Positions 53,045 to 61,518 are shown, numbered from the stretch's first letter. The stretch is 64,000 nt of DNA from Nonomuraea turcica (GCF_030718205.1 NZ_JAUZQF010000002.1:124001-188000); one strand, 5' to 3'. A program made the numbers and translations. The notes: generated by a model from the sequence alone, not told the origin.

Positions 53045-53713
53045 ATGAGGGTGCTGGTGGTCGAGGACCACGAGGAACTGGCCCAGACGGTCGCCGCGGG
53101 CCTGCGCCGCGAGGGCATGGCCGTCGACGTGGTGCTGGACGGCCATGCCGCGCTCGAACACACCTGGGTCAACCATTACGACGTGGTCGTGCTCGATCGG
53201 GACCTGCCCGGCCTGCACGGTGACGAGGTGTGCAGGTCGCTGGCCGGGGCCGGCCATCCCTCCCGGGTGCTCATGCTCACCGCCGCGGGGACGATTGACG
53301 ACAAGGTGACCGGGCTGGGCGTCGGCGCCGATGACTACCTGCCCAAGCCGTTCGCCTTCGCCGAGCTGGTCGCCCGGGTCCGGGCGCTGGCCAGACGGTC
53401 GGCCCGCGCGCTCCCGCCGGTGCTCGTCCGCGGCGACCTGCGGCTGGACCCCGCCGCCCGGATCGCCACCCGTGACGGGCGGCGGCTGCCGCTGAGCCCC
53501 AAGGAGTTCGCCGTCCTGGAGTTGCTGCTGGCCGCCGAGGGCGCGGTGGTCTCCGCCGAACAGTTGCTGGAGCGCTGCTGGGACGAGTTCGCCGACCCGT
53601 TCACCCAGACGGTGAAGGTGACGATCAGCCGGCTGCGCCGCAAGCTCGGCGACCCGCCGCTGATCGAGACCGTCCCGCAGGCCGGATACCGCTTGTCAAC
53701 TACCACCAGTTGA
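53045..53713 (+). CDS. OmpR-family response regulator, C-terminus supplied by an IS end
   Basis: A 222-aa regulator with phospho-Asp 51 (VVVLDRDLPGLHG), Lys in YLPKPF, and a winged helix with LSPKEFAVLELLLAAEG and VKVTISRLRRKLG. The native end is probably at AGYRL. The last codons (STTTS) and the stop come from the end of the TnpB element and overlap tnpB's own 3' end by 18 bp. Domains are complete, so it should still function. Its kinase gene lies beyond the insertion at 55063. Confidence 0.9.
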   Translation: MRVLVVEDHEELAQTVAAGLRREGMAVDVVLDGHAALEHTWVNHYDVVVLDRDLPGLHGDEVCRSLAGAGHPSRVLMLTAAGTIDDKVTGLGVGADDYLPKPFAFAELVARVRALARRSARALPPVLVRGDLRLDPAARIATRDGRRLPLSPKEFAVLELLLAAEGAVVSAEQLLERCWDEFADPFTQTVKVTISRLRRKLGDPPLIETVPQAGYRLSTTTS

Positions 53714-54928
53714 AGCTGGTGGCTTGCTCTCACGGTCCCGTCTGGCTGAAGGGAGGCCGGTAGCGTGCGGCTGGTTGACAGCAGCCCAACCCGCAACGCC
53801 GCGTACGGCGATGTTGCAGGCCGCGATGTGATCGGCGTGCCCAGCGAGGCCACAGCCGGTGCAGACGAACCGGCCCCGGGCGGGCCGGTTCGCTCTGGAG
53901 ACGCACCCGCAGTCGGGGCAGGCCTGCGAGGTGTAGGCGGGATCGACCAGCAGGAAGGCGATCCCGGCCCGCGTGGCCTTGTAGCGGGTGAACTCGATCA
54001 GCTGGGCGAAGGCCCAGCTGTGCAGGGTGCGCCGCTGGAGCCGGTGAGCCCTTACCCGGCCGCGGATGCCCTGGAGGTCTTCCAGGGTGATCCCGCGGCC
54101 GGTGCGTTCGGCTTCGCACACCACATGTTTGGAGATTTGGTGGTTGATGTCGGTCATCATCCGGTGCTCACGCCCGGACAGACGGCGCAGCACCCGCCGC
54201 GCCGAAGGAGTGCCCTTCTTCTGCAAACGCCGGCGCTGCCGATATCGCCGATCGCGCAGGCTGCGCACGTGCCCGTTGCCGTGGATCGGGCCGGGCAGGG
54301 CGGGGCCGGGCAGCACCGCACCGTCGTTGGTGACGGCCAGGTTCGCCAGCCCTTGGTCCACCCCGAGGAAGTCGTTGACCGGCTCACGGACTTCGGGTTT
54401 GGGCAGGGTGACGGCGACCTGCAGCAGCCACACGCCGCCCCGGCAGATCAGGTCGGCCTCCCCGAGCGGCAGCGTGTCGACCGCCTTGAGATCCTCCGGT
54501 CGCCCCGTGTACGCCACAGTCACGCGGCCGGTCGGGGTCCACAGCGAGACAGTGCGGGTATCGCGGTTCCAGCTCATCAGGCGCGCGTCGTAGGGAACGG
54601 CGCCGTGCGGGCGGAACACGTGAGCGCGTTTCTTGGTGGCGCGCCGGTTGGCGTACGCGCCGGCCACCCGGGCAATCGCCCGCACGGCCGCCTGCGCGGC
54701 AAGCCCGGCGAACTGAGCGCGCACCGGATAGTAGGCCAGCCGGTGCAGCTCCACCACGGCAAAGATGCGCTGCTGCCGCCAGGCCAGGCGGGAGACGAAG
54801 GTGGCCGCCTCGTTGCACACCCGCACCGCTACGGTCAGGGCGTCGGCCTGGGCAGAGGTAGGGGCGAGCTGGAGCTGCACGACCGAGGGCAGGCCTTTCC
54901 GCTTCGTCGCAGAGCGGCGGATCGCCAT
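53696..54928 (-). CDS. tnpB: TnpB RNA-guided endonuclease (IS605 OrfB family)
   Basis: A 410-aa TnpB with an apparently intact RuvC nuclease: Asp191 (FLGVDQGLANLAVT), Glu283 (GITLEDLQGIR) and Asp366 (GHADHIAACNIA). The zinc ribbon is CPDCG (337-340) with CTGCG (356-359). TnpB cuts DNA next to a short target motif, guided by an RNA made from the element's end, and helps retain the element. AGGAGG lies 7 bp before the ATG. Its stop lies at the edge of the regulator's coding sequence. Confidence 0.93.
   Translation of the reverse strand: MAIRRSATKRKGLPSVVQLQLAPTSAQADALTVAVRVCNEAATFVSRLAWRQQRIFAVVELHRLAYYPVRAQFAGLAAQAAVRAIARVAGAYANRRATKKRAHVFRPHGAVPYDARLMSWNRDTRTVSLWTPTGRVTVAYTGRPEDLKAVDTLPLGEADLICRGGVWLLQVAVTLPKPEVREPVNDFLGVDQGLANLAVTNDGAVLPGPALPGPIHGNGHVRSLRDRRYRQRRRLQKKGTPSARRVLRRLSGREHRMMTDINHQISKHVVCEAERTGRGITLEDLQGIRGRVRAHRLQRRTLHSWAFAQLIEFTRYKATRAGIAFLLVDPAYTSQACPDCGCVSRANRPARGRFVCTGCGLAGHADHIAACNIAVRGVAGWAAVNQPHATGLPSARRDRESKPPASTGGS
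53703..53722 (-). ncRNA. Terminal hairpin of the predicted TnpB guide (omega) RNA
   Basis: CCACCAG (53703-53709) pairs exactly with CTGGTGG (53716-53722). On the minus strand it lies in the last codons of tnpB, where omega RNAs typically carry their 3' scaffold, and the guide would continue leftward into the response regulator from about 53695. The full extent of the RNA cannot be set from sequence. Confidence 0.45.
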
Positions 54929-55023
54929 CGCACACCTCCTGTCACTACAGTCTCATGCGCCGCACATATTACCGATCGTAATCAAATTTTTCCATACTGT
55001 TTTCGAAAGGAGGCGTGGTGCTT

Positions 55024-55044
55024 CCCCGGTACTTAAGCCCGGGG
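55024..55044. repeat. Subterminal hairpin of the tnpB 5' side end
   Basis: CCCCGG (55024-55029) pairs with CCGGGG (55039-55044) around TACTTAAGC. It is the kind of imperfect palindrome recognised by IS200/IS605 transposases. AAAGGAGG (55006-55013) followed by in-frame GTG codons at 55015 and 55018 could also start an extended kinase. Confidence 0.5.
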
Positions 55045-55062
55045 CTCCGCGCCACAATCATC

Positions 55063-56136
55063 ATGAGGCAGACCGTACGGCTGCGCCTGACCCTGCTCTA
55101 CAGCGGCCTGTTCCTGATGGCCGGGGTGGTGCTGGTCGCCCTCATCTACCTCCTGGTGGAGTACTCACCGTTTCCCGCGGCGCCGGTCGCCCCCGCACCG
55201 AATGGGTTCGACCTGCCCTTGCCGATGCCCCGGGCCGAGCAGTCCGACACCCTGCGCAGGCTCCTGGTCAACTCGCTGATCGCGCTGGCCGTCATGGCGC
55301 TGGCGGCGATGTTGCTGGGCTGGCTCATGGCCGGGCGGGTGCTGCGGCCGCTGGGCGAGATGACCGCCACCGTCCGCCGTATCACGGCCGACCGGCTCGA
55401 CCGGCGGCTGGGCGCCTCCGGGCCGGACGATGAGCTCAAGCGGCTGGCCGACACCTTCGATGAGCTGCTGGACCGGCTGGAGGCGGCGTTCACGGCGCAG
55501 CGGCGCTTCGTCGCCAACGCCTCCCACGAACTGCGCACGCCGCTGACGTTGCAGCGGGCCATGGCCGAGGTCGCGCTGGCCGACCCGGAGGCCGGCGGCC
55601 AGGAGCTACGCACCGTGCTGGAACGTATGGTGGCGGCGGGCAAGCACCAGGAACGGCTCATCGAGGCCCTGCTCACCCTGGCCCGCAGCCAGCAGGGCCT
55701 GCAGGACCGCGAGCCCGTCGACCTGGCCGCGATCATGCGGCGGGCCCTCGACCGCCCTGACGGGATCCGTGTCGAGTCCTCTCTCGACCCGGCGCCCGTC
55801 TCCGGGGATCGCGCTCTGCTCGAACGCCTGGTGGCGAACCTGCTGGATAACGCGGCCCGGTACAACGTGCCCGGCGGATGGATCCTGGTGGAGACGGCCG
55901 TGCGTTCCGGCCGCTCCACACTCCGGGTCTCCAACAGCGGCCCGGTGATCCCGCCCGACCGGGTCCACTTGCTCGCGCAGCCCTTCCAGCGCCTGGATGG
56001 CGGCAGAAAGGCCAGTGGCGACGGCCTGGGACTGGGCCTGTCGATCGTGGCCGCCATCGCCGACGCCCACCACGGCACGCTGAAGACCCGACCCCGCCCG
56101 GACGGCGGGCTCGACGTGACCATCGCCTTCCCCTGA
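55063..56136 (+). CDS. Sensor histidine kinase separated from its regulator by the TnpB element
   Basis: A 357-aa kinase: first membrane helix (LTLLYSGLFLMAGVVLVALI), short extracytoplasmic loop of about 50 residues, second helix (SLIALAVMALAAMLLGWLMA), HAMP, H-box FVANASHELRTPLTLQR, and ATPase motifs (ANLLDNAARYN; GDGLGLGLSIVAAIA). The ATG at 55063 starts the basic N-terminus. A TTACCG-18-CATACT promoter-like pair at 54969-54998 inside the element could drive it. A longer protein from GTG 55015 is possible. It is the natural partner of the regulator ending at 53713. Confidence 0.9.
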   Translation: MRQTVRLRLTLLYSGLFLMAGVVLVALIYLLVEYSPFPAAPVAPAPNGFDLPLPMPRAEQSDTLRRLLVNSLIALAVMALAAMLLGWLMAGRVLRPLGEMTATVRRITADRLDRRLGASGPDDELKRLADTFDELLDRLEAAFTAQRRFVANASHELRTPLTLQRAMAEVALADPEAGGQELRTVLERMVAAGKHQERLIEALLTLARSQQGLQDREPVDLAAIMRRALDRPDGIRVESSLDPAPVSGDRALLERLVANLLDNAARYNVPGGWILVETAVRSGRSTLRVSNSGPVIPPDRVHLLAQPFQRLDGGRKASGDGLGLGLSIVAAIADAHHGTLKTRPRPDGGLDVTIAFP

Positions 56137-56199
56137 CGCTGTCAGGCGATATACGAAAGCTGCTCCGGCTCCACCCGCCCGAGCAGCGGCACGTCGCTG

Positions 56200-56985
56200 A
56201 GGAGCCGGCTCACCTCAGCAACGGCGAACTCGCCGAGGCGCCGGACTGGCGCGAAGGCGACGCTTGGCTCGCCGGCGGAACGTGGCTGTTTCCGCGGAGC
56301 AGCCGAGCCTGCGCCGCCTGATCGATCTGACAGCGTTGGGTTGGGATCCCCTCGTCCCGGGCGACGCGGGCCTCGAAATCGGCGCGACGTGCACCGTCCG
56401 CGACCTGTATGCCGTTGCGCTGCCAGATGATTGGCACCCTTTTCGCGAAAAGCTGTGAGGCGTTCTTGTCCTCGTTCAAAGTCTGGAACGCGGCGACCGT
56501 CGGCGGCAATATCTGCATGTCTTTGCGTCTTTGCCTGCCGGCCCAATGATCACGCTGACAGTCGCACTCGAGGAAAAATACGAGCTGTGGTCTCCTGGCG
56601 GATCCGCGCGCATCGTCGATGCCGTCGGCTTCGTGACCGGCGACAATCAGAACATTCTTACTCCCGGGGAAATCTTGCGGCGCATCGACATTCCGGCGCG
56701 CGCTCTGAGGAAGCGCACCGCGCACCGCCGCTTCACGCTGACCCGCCTCGGCCGTTCGACGGTATTCCTCATCCGTACTCAAACGCCGGGAATGAGCGAC
56801 CTGCTGCTCACCGTCACAGCCGGCACCACACGGCCGGTGCCCGAACTCTGCAGCAGAGCATCGACGTCATCCCCGCCGACGTCTGGTTCGCCGATCCCAA
56901 CGGGACCCCTGACCACCGTCGCCACCTGACAAAGCACTTCGCCGAAGAGATTCGTCGCGAACTCATAGCTGGGGGCCTGGCATGA
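56200..56985 (+). pseudogene. Molybdenum hydroxylase FAD-binding subunit, multiple frameshifts
   Basis: Pieces of an XdhB/CoxM-type subunit appear in order in changing frames: DAWLAGGTWLF near 56260, PSLRRLIDLTALGWDPLV, GLEIGATCTVRDLYA, then AFLSSFKVWNAATVGGNICM, then AGPMITLTVALE, FTLTRLGRSTVFLI and, in another frame, [20 protein letters not shown]. At least four frameshifts are needed. One is explained exactly by an 8-bp tandem duplication of TCTTTGCG near 56520. The ancestral stop/ATG overlap with the 2Fe-2S gene is still intact at 56982. It is certainly inactive. Confidence 0.85.
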
Positions 56986-57230
56986 CGTACATCGTGAACG
57001 GCAAGAGCTTCGACGAAGAACCAGACCCCGGCCAGTGCCTGCGCACTTTCCTCCGCTCGCTCGGTCACTTTGGCGTCAAAAGGGCTGCGGCAGGCGACTG
57101 CGGCGCATGCACGGTGTGGTTGGACGGCGATCCGGTACACAGCAGCATCGCCCCTGCTTTCCGCGCAGACGGTCGTGAGGTGACCACGATCGAGGGGATC
57201 GGATCATCAGGCAACCTGCATCCGATGCAG
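56982..57230 (+). pseudogene. Truncated 2Fe-2S subunit of the same molybdenum hydroxylase
   Basis: About 83 residues starting [20 protein letters not shown] are the N-terminal ferredoxin-like domain of an XdhC/CoxS-type subunit. The first cluster Cys is lost ([11 protein letters not shown] instead of KKGCDAGDCGAC), and the HSCI Cys has become HSSI, so the cluster cannot form. The homology ends abruptly at LHPMQR, where the sequence passes in frame into SDR-like coding DNA. The C-terminal second 2Fe-2S domain and the large molybdenum subunit are missing. Confidence 0.85.
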
Positions 57231-57572
57231 CGACGGATCATCAATATCGGCAGCTGCCTGGCCGGCCGTACGCCTTTCCCCGGCATCACCCTGTACGCAT
57301 TTGAGCAAGACCGCCCTCATCGGGTTGACCAAGGGCCTTGCCCGCGACCTCGGCCCGCGGGGCATCACCGCCAACGTCGTCCATCCCGGCCCGATCGACA
57401 CCGACATGAACCCGCCGACGGGCCGGGCGCCCACGCTCAGAGCGCCTACACCGCCCTCGGACACTACGGGGAACCGGCGGACATCGCCGCGACCGTCGCG
57501 CACCTGGTCAGCGAGGGAGGCAGGTACATCACGGGCGCCTCCATAGCGGTGGACGGCGGCGTCACCGCCTGA
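57231..57572 (+). pseudogene. C-terminal half of an SDR gene, fused to the 2Fe-2S fragment
   Basis: From 57231 the coding sequence is that of a classical [23 protein letters not shown] with the catalytic Ser, then the active-site Tyr in YA(x)[35 protein letters not shown], and the end [19 protein letters not shown]. One extra T near 57300 shifts the frame, and a compensating shift near 57410 restores it. The N-terminal Rossmann half is missing. It could be expressed only as a chimera with the 2Fe-2S fragment. Confidence 0.85.
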
Positions 57573-57609
57573 CGCCTTGCCGGTCCGCGAGGACCATACA
57601 AGATCGAAA

Positions 57610-57825
57610 AGGCCGCCATTGCCAGCGGCCGGCGATCGAGCCGTCGAACTTCCGGCGCAGCTTCGCCAACGCCTGCGACAAGGCGGGAGTATGTAAGGTC
57701 CACGTCCACGCAACCCGCAAGACTTGCGCGTCCCTGCTCGTCGCCCTCGTCGTCCACCTGTGCATAGCCATGCAGATCCTGCGCCACTGGCAGTCCGCGA
57801 CCATTCTGGGGTTCATCGGGGTGGC
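57610..57825 (+). pseudogene. Tyrosine recombinase (phage-type integrase) C-terminal remnant
   Basis: One frame reads AIEPSNFRRSFANACDKAGV then VHVHATRKTCASLLVALVV and AMQILRHWQ. This matches the catalytic end of actinomycete integrases: HxxR (HATR) and the LRH box. The nucleophilic Tyr is absent (SATILGFIGV where a MxIYTH-type motif is expected), and no N-terminal part is found. It is a decayed piece, probably of an integrated element, in the same graveyard as the preceding fragments. Confidence 0.75.
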
Positions 57826-58667
57826 TAGCGTTCGTCGGTGGGGTAGTCGGCCGAGCGGCTCACGTCGGCCCATTTCTCGGTTTCTGCGGCGCGAATCTCG
57901 GCGGCCTTCTGGGCGGAGGCGACGGCGTCGCTGCCAAGGAGTAGGCGTCGTGGTGGGTCGTCGTCGCAGACGACGTCGATGATGATCTTGGCGGCGCGGG
58001 CCGGGTCGCCGGGCTGGGTTCCGTCGGTGTCGCGCCGGTAGCGGTGGATGGCGCCCACGGTCTGCTCGTAGTCGGGCCCGACGGGGTGGATCTCCATGGA
58101 GGAGCCTTGCCAGTCGGTGCGGAACGCGCCCGGCTCGACGATGATGACCTTGATGCCGAAGGGTGCGACTTCGTTGGCGAGGACTTCGGAGAAGCCTTCG
58201 ACGGCGAACTTCGCGGTCTGGTAGGCGCCCATCCCGGGGGTGCCGCCGACGCGTCCTCCGATGGAGGAGAATTGTACGAAGACTCCTGATCGCTGGGTGC
58301 GCAGGACGGGCAGGGCGGCCCGTGTGACGTTCACGACGCCGAAGAGGTTGGTTTCGATCTGGGCGCGGAAGTCGTCTTCGGCCATCTCTTCGATCGGCGC
58401 GCTGTTGCCGTAGCCGGCGTTGTTGACGACCACGTCGAGGCTGCCGAAGGTGTCGGTGGCCTCCTTGACCGCCCGGGAGGCTGCGGCGGCGTCGGTGACG
58501 TCGAGTGCGACCGCTCGTATCCGGTCGCCGTGGCGGGTCACCAGGTCGTCGAGTTGCTCGGGGCTGCGTGCGGTGGCGATGACCTGGTCGCCTGCTTCGA
58601 GGACGGCTTCAGTGAGGTGGCGTCCGAAGCCGCGTGATGCTCCGGTGATGAGCCATGTCTTGGCCAT
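57825..58667 (-). CDS. Short-chain dehydrogenase/reductase
   Basis: A 280-aa SDR: TGASRGFGRHL cofactor motif, VVNNAGYG, catalytic Ser in QFSSIGGRVGG and Tyr/Lys in YQTAKFAVEG. Arg after the second strand (ATARSPEQL) suggests NADP. The long C-terminus after IVEPGAFRTDW is typical of the SDR group acting on larger substrates. AAGGGAAA precedes the ATG. It is followed upstream on the same strand by a flavin reductase, VOC and hydrolase genes with small gaps, which may form an operon. Confidence 0.9.
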   Translation of the reverse strand: MAKTWLITGASRGFGRHLTEAVLEAGDQVIATARSPEQLDDLVTRHGDRIRAVALDVTDAAAASRAVKEATDTFGSLDVVVNNAGYGNSAPIEEMAEDDFRAQIETNLFGVVNVTRAALPVLRTQRSGVFVQFSSIGGRVGGTPGMGAYQTAKFAVEGFSEVLANEVAPFGIKVIIVEPGAFRTDWQGSSMEIHPVGPDYEQTVGAIHRYRRDTDGTQPGDPARAAKIIIDVVCDDDPPRRLLLGSDAVASAQKAAEIRAAETEKWADVSRSADYPTDER

Positions 58668-58712
58668 GGAAGTTTCCCTTCTAACTGTCGCACCAATGTA
58701 GTACTTGTAGGC

Positions 58713-60185
58713 TTAAGATTCGCATCGCTGTGACAGGGGTCTCTTCATGTGCTGGTCCCGGTACGTCTCGAGCAGCCGCAGCCACACCTCGCTGATGGTG
58801 GGGAAGGGCGGTACGGCGTGCCAGAGGCGTTCGATGGGGGTTTCGCCAGTGATCGCGACGGTGGCGGAGTGGAGGAGCTCGGCGACGCCTGGTCCGGCGA
58901 AGGTGGCGCCGACAACGGTGCGGCGATCGGGGTTGATGAGGGCGCGGGCCCTGCCGCGGTAGTCCGGGTTGTGATGGATGGCGCCGGCTACGTGGCCGAG
59001 ATCGTAGTCGACGACGTCGACGCGGCGGCCGGTGCGCCGGGCTTCGATAGTGGTGAGGCCGACACTGGCGATCTCGGGGTCGGTGAAGACGACCTGAGGT
59101 ACGGCCGCGGTGTCGGCGGTGCCGGTGTGAGGGCTCCAGCGTCTGGTGTCGAGCGGGTTGCCATGGGCTCGGGCGGCGATGACGGCGCCGGCGATGCGGG
59201 CCTGGTACTTGCCCTGGTGGGTGAGCAGGGCCCGCCGGTTGACGTCGCCCGCGGCGTAGAGCCAGTCGCCGGAGGCGGCGGTGACAGTGAGGGTGTCGTC
59301 GGTGGTGAGCCAGTCCCCGGGGGGCAGGCCGACGGTCTCGAGGCCGATGTCGCCGGTGCGGGGTGCGCGGCCGGTGGCGAAGAGGATCTCGTCCGCGGTG
59401 AGCCGGCCGCCGTCGGAGAGGGTGATGCGGACCTTGCCGCCCGTACGGCCAGCGGTGGCGACGGTCACGCCGAACCGCAGGTCGGTGCCCGCTTCGCGCA
59501 GGCGGTCGGCGAGGAGTTCGCCAGCGAAGGGTTCCATGTGCGGCAGCAGGCGGGTGCCGCGGGCGAGAAGGATGACCTCGGTGCCAAGGGCCTGCCAGGC
59601 GGTGGCCATCTCGGTGGCCACGACGCCCGCGCCGACGATGACGAGTCGTCCGGGCGGCTGTGGGGCGCTGGTGGCTTCGCGGCTGGTCCAGGGGCGCAGG
59701 GCAGCGAGCCCGGGCAGGTCGGGGAGGGCGGCTGTGCTGCCGGTGCACACGGCCACGGCGTGCCTGGCCCGCAGGTGGACGGTGCCGCCGTCGGGGGTGG
59801 TCACGGCCACGCGTCGCGGCCCGTCGAGGCGGCCGTGGCCGCGTTGGAGGTCGATGCCGGCTGTTTTGAGCCATTCGACCTGGCCGTCGTCGTTCCAGTG
59901 GGCGGCCATGCGGTCGCGATGCGCCAGTACGGCGGCGGTGTCCAGCGGTCCGGCGGCGGCCGGGTCCAGGCCGGGCACTCGGCCTGCGTCGGCACGCAGG
60001 AGTGCGGGCCGTAGCAGGGCTTTGCTCGGTTCGCACGCCCAGTAGGAGCATTCGCCGCCGACGAGTTCGCTTTCCACGATGACGCTGCTCAGGCCTGCGG
60101 CGGTGGTCCGGTCGGCGACGTTCTCGCCGACCGGGCCGGCCCCGATCACGACCACGTCATAGGTACGGGTGTCTTCGGTGGTCAC
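58713..60185 (-). CDS. FAD-dependent pyridine nucleotide-disulfide oxidoreductase
   Basis: A 490-aa flavoprotein of the dihydrolipoamide dehydrogenase/mercuric reductase class. FAD motif VVVIGAGPVGENVA near residue 10, redox disulfide GGECSYWACEPSK (Cys-x4-Cys), NAD motif LVIVGAGVVATEMAT, and YAAGDVNRRALLTHQGKYQA as the second FAD motif. The C-terminal interface has the family HxxP-like stretch altered (IHHNPDYRG). Substrate unknown; there is no N-terminal HMA domain as in MerA. GTG 60185 has GGAGG at a spacing of 4. Confidence 0.88.
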   Translation of the reverse strand: MTTEDTRTYDVVVIGAGPVGENVADRTTAAGLSSVIVESELVGGECSYWACEPSKALLRPALLRADAGRVPGLDPAAAGPLDTAAVLAHRDRMAAHWNDDGQVEWLKTAGIDLQRGHGRLDGPRRVAVTTPDGGTVHLRARHAVAVCTGSTAALPDLPGLAALRPWTSREATSAPQPPGRLVIVGAGVVATEMATAWQALGTEVILLARGTRLLPHMEPFAGELLADRLREAGTDLRFGVTVATAGRTGGKVRITLSDGGRLTADEILFATGRAPRTGDIGLETVGLPPGDWLTTDDTLTVTAASGDWLYAAGDVNRRALLTHQGKYQARIAGAVIAARAHGNPLDTRRWSPHTGTADTAAVPQVVFTDPEIASVGLTTIEARRTGRRVDVVDYDLGHVAGAIHHNPDYRGRARALINPDRRTVVGATFAGPGVAELLHSATVAITGETPIERLWHAVPPFPTISEVWLRLLETYRDQHMKRPLSQRCES

Positions 60186-60226
60186 TGGTCCTCCATGGTG
60201 TGGCCGTGTCTCGGGGACGCCGTTGG

Positions 60227-60673
60227 TCAGCGGCCGGGCAGCCGTTGGGTGATCTCCTGCAGGAACCAGCGGTTGCCGTCGGGGTCGTCGAACGAGGCAA
60301 AGGAGCCGTAGCTGGCACGCTGCGGGTGGAGGCCCATGACGCGGCCGGTCTCGCCGGCCTGGTGGAAGGCGCCGGTGGCGTCGTGGAACGGGCCGCTGAC
60401 GTCGACGCCGCGGCCCGCCAGCTCCTTGTGGGCCTGCTCGATGTCGGACACGATCAGGTGCAGTCCCTGGACCGTACCGGGTTCGGCGTCGGTGAGGCCG
60501 TCGCCGAAGATGATCGAGCAGGCCGAACCGGGGGGAGTGACCTGAATGATCCGGTAACCGTCGTTGATGGGGAAGTCCGCGTCGAGGCGGAAGCCCAGCA
60601 GTCGGGTGTAGAAGTCCTTGGCGCGGTCGGCGTCGGATACGGGCAGGACGACGACCTCGAGCTTCATGTCCAT
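60227..60673 (-). CDS. VOC-superfamily (glyoxalase-fold) protein
   Basis: A 148-aa vicinal-oxygen-chelate protein: opening KLEVVVLPVSDADRAKDFYT with LLGFRLDAD, then LHLIVSDIEQAHKELAGRGV and the ending FASFDDPDGNRWFLQEIT. The metal ligands of active members are only partly recognisable, so it may bind rather than turn over a ligand. Located between the flavin reductase and a secreted hydrolase on the same strand. Confidence 0.88.
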   Translation of the reverse strand: MDMKLEVVVLPVSDADRAKDFYTRLLGFRLDADFPINDGYRIIQVTPPGSACSIIFGDGLTDAEPGTVQGLHLIVSDIEQAHKELAGRGVDVSGPFHDATGAFHQAGETGRVMGLHPQRASYGSFASFDDPDGNRWFLQEITQRLPGR

Positions 60674-60702
60674 GGTCGTGATCTTTCTTTCGCGTCGTGG
60701 GG

Positions 60703-61518
60703 CTATCGGGTGGCGTGTGCGGCCTTCTCGATGACGCCGGCCACGGTCTTGGGCTGGGAGACGGCGACGGAGTGGGAGGCGCGTACTTCGACGGAGTGCG
60801 CGTGGGCGCGCTTGGCCATGTAGCGCTGGACCGCGGCGGGGATGTTGAGGTCCTGGGTCGTGATGATGGCCCAGGTGGGCGTGCCCTCCCAGGCGGCGGC
60901 CTCGGTCTTCTCCGCCAAGGCGGACTGGGCGATGGGCCGCTGGGTGGCGGCCATGAGGGCCGCGGTGCCGGCCGGTACATCGGCGGCGAACTGGTGGTGG
61001 AACTTGCTGGGCTTGATGTACAGGTCGGTTCCGGTGGTGCCGTCGGGGAGGGTGAAGGGGGTGGGGTCGAGGGCGGCGGGGAGGGTGGAGCCGGGGTACT
61101 TGTTCGTCAGCTCCAGGGCGGTCTCGCCGGGGGCGGGCAGGAAGGCGGCGACGTACACGAGGGCCTTGACCTGGGGGTCGTTCGCGCCGGCGACGCTGAT
61201 GACCGAGCCGCCGTAGGAGTGCCCGACGAGGACCTTGGGCCCGGAGACGTGGTCGAGCACGCTGCGGAGCGCGGCGGCGTCACCGGCCGGGCCGCGCAGC
61301 GGGTTGGCGGCGGCGACGACGGGGTAGCCGTCCTTCCGCAGCTCCTCGATCACTCCGTTCCAGCTCGAGGCGTCGGCGAAGGCGCCGTGCTCCAGCACGA
61401 TCGTCGGCTTGACGTGCTTGTCGACGGCGAAGGCCGGCGCGGCGGTGGCGGTGGTGAGGAGACCGATCGCCAGGGCCGACAGGGCGCCCAGCGTGAGTCG
61501 CCGCTTGATGCTGACCAC
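60703..61518 (-). CDS. Secreted alpha/beta hydrolase
   Basis: A 271-aa hydrolase with signal peptide (RRLTLGALSALAIGLLTTAT, cleavage near AFA). The fold opens with PTIVLEHGAFADASSWNGVI, the nucleophile elbow is LVGHSYGGSVIS, and the late His is in RASHSVAVSQP. The HGAFADASSW motif is typical of a group of exported or chloroperoxidase-like esterases. GTG 61518 has AAAGGGAA at a spacing of about 7; longer versions would lack a proper signal start. Confidence 0.88.
   Translation of the reverse strand: MVSIKRRLTLGALSALAIGLLTTATAAPAFAVDKHVKPTIVLEHGAFADASSWNGVIEELRKDGYPVVAAANPLRGPAGDAAALRSVLDHVSGPKVLVGHSYGGSVISVAGANDPQVKALVYVAAFLPAPGETALELTNKYPGSTLPAALDPTPFTLPDGTTGTDLYIKPSKFHHQFAADVPAGTAALMAATQRPIAQSALAEKTEAAAWEGTPTWAIITTQDLNIPAAVQRYMAKRAHAHSVEVRASHSVAVSQPKTVAGVIEKAAHATR

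Larger units (their letters stand above)
53696..55050 (-). mobile_element. TnpB-only IS605-family (IS1341-type) insertion splitting a two-component operon
   Basis: A single tnpB, no tnpA. Next to the tnpB stop is a perfect hairpin (53703-53722), and beyond its 5' end lies a second subterminal hairpin (55024-55044), as in IS200/IS605 ends. The stretch 54960-55005 is markedly AT-rich for this region. The outer boundaries are approximate: left near 53695, right somewhere between 55045 and 55062. Mobilisation would need a TnpA in trans. Confidence 0.75.

Noticed and set aside
60186..60980. N-terminal extension of the flavin disulfide reductase to 755 aa
   Set aside because: The extension runs antisense-style through the VOC and hydrolase genes; the FAD motif begins right after GTG 60185.
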